A stretch of DNA of 64,000 nucleotides from contig NC_135783.1 of NCBI RefSeq assembly GCF_051106095.1, positions 60,677,947 to 60,741,946 of the forward strand, read 5' to 3'. Every line of letters starts with the position of its first letter. Within the stretch, counting starts at the first letter, position 1. Of this stretch, positions 62,361 through 64,000 are shown in pieces. The DNA is from Pogona vitticeps. Taxonomy: Eukaryota; Chordata; Lepidosauria; Squamata; Agamidae. The notes beneath the pieces are model-generated. The model was not told where the DNA came from. It made no database searches and saw only the letters and a list, made by a program, of their open reading frames with translations. Position numbers and translations under genes: made by a program.

Positions 62361-63077
62361 CAGTGGTGCCCCGACTTACGAACTTAATTGGTTCCGGACC
62401 TCCGGTCGTAACTTGAAATGGTCGTAAATCAAAGCACCATTTCCCATAGGAATACATTGAAATGCAATTAAACCATTCTGGCCGAAGGGGAAAAAATCAC
62501 CAAAAAAACACAATAACACTGCAAGACCTATCAGAAACATGATTAATCCATTCTGGCTCAGGGAAAAAAGAAAAGCAAACAAACCATGCAAGACCCTTCG
62601 GAAATGCAAAAAAAAAAAAAAAAAAAAAAAGCAAACAGACCCTGCAAGACCCTTCGGAAATGCAAAAAAAGAGAAAGAAAGAAAGAAAGAAAGAAAACCA
62701 AAAAGCAAGCAAACAAACCCTGCAAGACCCATCGGAAATGGGGGAAAAACCCAGAAAAGCAAACAAACCCTACAAGACCTATCACAACATAGAAACATAA
62801 CCTCCCAGCCCAAAACTATGCTGCAAAACCTACCCAGAACAGTTTTTAGAAAGCAGCACCTGACCTTACCATGCTGTCTGAAGCCTCCTCTGATAGCACA
62901 CTCTCTAACTGCTGGGGTGAAAGAGCTACAAAGAAGCAGCCTCTTCGCCATCAGTGGTTAGCAATTTGAATTCCCTGCCTTTTTTCCCTGCCTTTTTTTG
63001 AACTTGAAGCTCCGGTCGCAAGTCGACGCAAAATTTTGCGCCCGGAGCTGGTTGTAACTCAAAGTAGTTGTATACTG
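62361..63077. mobile_element. Tc1/mariner (Tigger/pogo-like) MITE with internal tandem repeats
   Basis: The left end CAGTGGTGCCCCGACTTACG follows TA (62359-62360). The right end contains GCTCCGGTCGCAAGTCGACG and GAGCTGGTTGTAACTCAAAG and stops at ACTG before TA (63078-63079). Inside, a roughly 60-bp unit (GCAAACAAACCCTGCAAGAC CC, then TCGGAAATG) occurs about four times with poly-A (62609-62630) and (GAAA)n (62676-62697) tracts between. The 191-residue minus-strand frame here is a low-complexity Phe/Leu run created by these tracts. Confidence 0.7.
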
Positions 63078-63082
63078 TATAC

Positions 63083-63306
63083 CAGGGGTCCCCAACCCCC
63101 AGTCCGTGGCCCGGTGCCAGTATGTGGGCTTGCCGGAATTGGGCCGTGGAGATGGATCTCCACCCCACGTTCGCGTGCACGGTGGGGGTGTCACGCTCGC
63201 GCAGAGGAATGTCGTGCTTGCGCGCGAGTGCGACAACCCCCCCAAGTGTGGGGTGCTCCCCCACGCACGGAGCCCGCCCCCCAACCAAGAAGGGTTGGGA
63301 CTACTG
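63083..63306. mobile_element. hAT MITE next to the mariner-type MITE
   Basis: It starts CAGGGGTCCCCAACCCCCAG TCCGTGG and ends AAGGGTTGGGACTACTG. The flanks CTGTATAC (63075-63082) and CTATATAC (63307-63314) agree at 7 of 8 bases. The duplication overlaps the last bases of the mariner-type element, so the hAT landed exactly on its border. Its ends are of the same family as 19924-20286. Confidence 0.85.
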
Positions 63307-63745
63307 CTATATACCCAATAAAATGAAATGAGCTGCCTGCATGATACTACAGTACTTTCTCTTCCTGGGGAGCTACTTTCAGACGAGTGTATAGGATTGT
63401 ACCCTTCAGCGCTCATTGGATGTGACTTCAAGAATTTAAAGAAGATTGTCACTGATCCTAAATACGTTTAAGTGTAGAAGTGATGTGTAGAATGATGTAT
63501 TGAAGATGAGAAGAGAGACATTTCACTGAGAAGTTTGAATATGTCGGGTGCTTTGGGAAAAAATCTTCATCAAATTGCCAACTTTAGGTTCTTCTGAAAA
63601 CTTAGCTGTCTTAATGGATATATTTGAAAGGGTATGTAAAAGCAGCATAGAAAATTAATAGCAAACTTATTACGTATAGGTAAATATATTAAGTTGTAGC
63701 TATAGGAACAGAGTCTTGCCCTTTCATGGTGATGAAGATGCAGTT
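63307..63745. other. EGLN1 intron 1, nothing recognised
   Basis: No exon or named repeat. Confidence 0.45.
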
Positions 63746-63805
63746 GAATTTTAAACATTGGGTGGGAGCTTAAGTGAATTTTAAACATTGGGTGGGAGCT
63801 TAAGT
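63746..63805. repeat. Exact tandem duplication of a 30-bp unit
   Basis: The unit GAATTTTAAACATTGGGTGG GAGCTTAAGT occurs twice head to tail with no difference between the copies, so the duplication is recent or an assembly artefact. Confidence 0.9.
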
Positions 63806-64000
63806 GAAATGAGTTATTTTTTGAGGAAGAGTTCTTTCATTATGAGAAGTGTAAAATGGTGATCTAATCTAGGGAGTTATCCTATGACTGAAATTCATAT
63901 AGTATTTTATATTTATATCTAATAGCATGTTTAAAATAAGTACTGTAAAAGTTTTAATACTGGGTTTCCCTGAAAATGCTTCAAACGTATTAATGTTTGC
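63806..64000. other. EGLN1 intron 1, right edge
   Basis: No feature seen; EGLN1 exon 2 is not reached. Confidence 0.5.

Noticed and set aside
62376-62951. 191-residue minus-strand frame, hydrophobic, looks like a membrane protein
   Set aside because: The Phe/Leu runs come from poly-A and GAAA tracts of a mariner-type MITE; the repeated unit explains the apparent transmembrane segments.

Overview
The window is vertebrate nuclear DNA, most likely from a squamate reptile (lizard or snake). The evidence is exon-intron genes with GT-AG splice sites, CpG-island promoters, several Bov-B (RTE-clade) LINE copies, a SINE with the ACCTTT-type tail and Bov-B-like 3' end of the Sauria SINEs, a CR1 3' end, and many small hAT and Tc1/mariner-type nonautonomous elements. 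The species cannot be fixed from the sequence alone.

Two host genes are clear. TSNAX (translin-associated factor X) lies on the minus strand. All six coding exons can be placed between 34156 and 13027 with consistent splice phases, and they give a complete 290-residue protein. EGLN1 (HIF prolyl hydroxylase PHD2) lies on the plus strand. Only its large first coding exon (52630-53631) and at least 10.3 kb of intron 1 are inside the window. The two genes are divergent, with about 18.5 kb between their start codons, each in its own CpG island. This matches the EGLN1-TSNAX-DISC1 order known in other vertebrates. A third CpG island (about 1310-2050) sits where the DISC1 promoter is expected, and a possible minus-strand first coding exon is seen there with low confidence.

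Layout: 1-2.1 kb, left edge with a hAT MITE and the possible DISC1 promoter. 2.1-13 kb, TSNAX-DISC1 intergenic DNA full of repeats (SINEs, a compound microsatellite, a Tc1 fragment, rearranged Bov-B pieces). 13-34.2 kb, TSNAX with repeat-laden introns. 33.5-34.7 kb, TSNAX CpG island. 34.7-51.6 kb, intergenic DNA with a Tc1-like element split by a CR1, a long rearranged Bov-B, a foldback element, and a Bov-B inside a SINE. 51.6-53.65 kb, EGLN1 CpG island, a possible hypoxia response element, a three-codon upstream ORF and exon 1. 53.65-64 kb, EGLN1 intron 1 with a young Bov-B split by a hAT element, and mariner-type MITEs.

TSNAX acts with translin in RNA processing, and EGLN1 is the oxygen sensor that marks HIF-alpha for destruction. 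Their adjacency is conserved synteny and does not indicate a shared pathway. I found no CRISPR array, no convincing retroviral or LTR element, no stand-alone tRNA or rRNA gene, and no clearly new system. The best leads are the nested, datable transposon insertions, a 690-bp foldback element, the Gly/Asn-rich N-terminal extension of EGLN1, and the regulatory motifs upstream of it.
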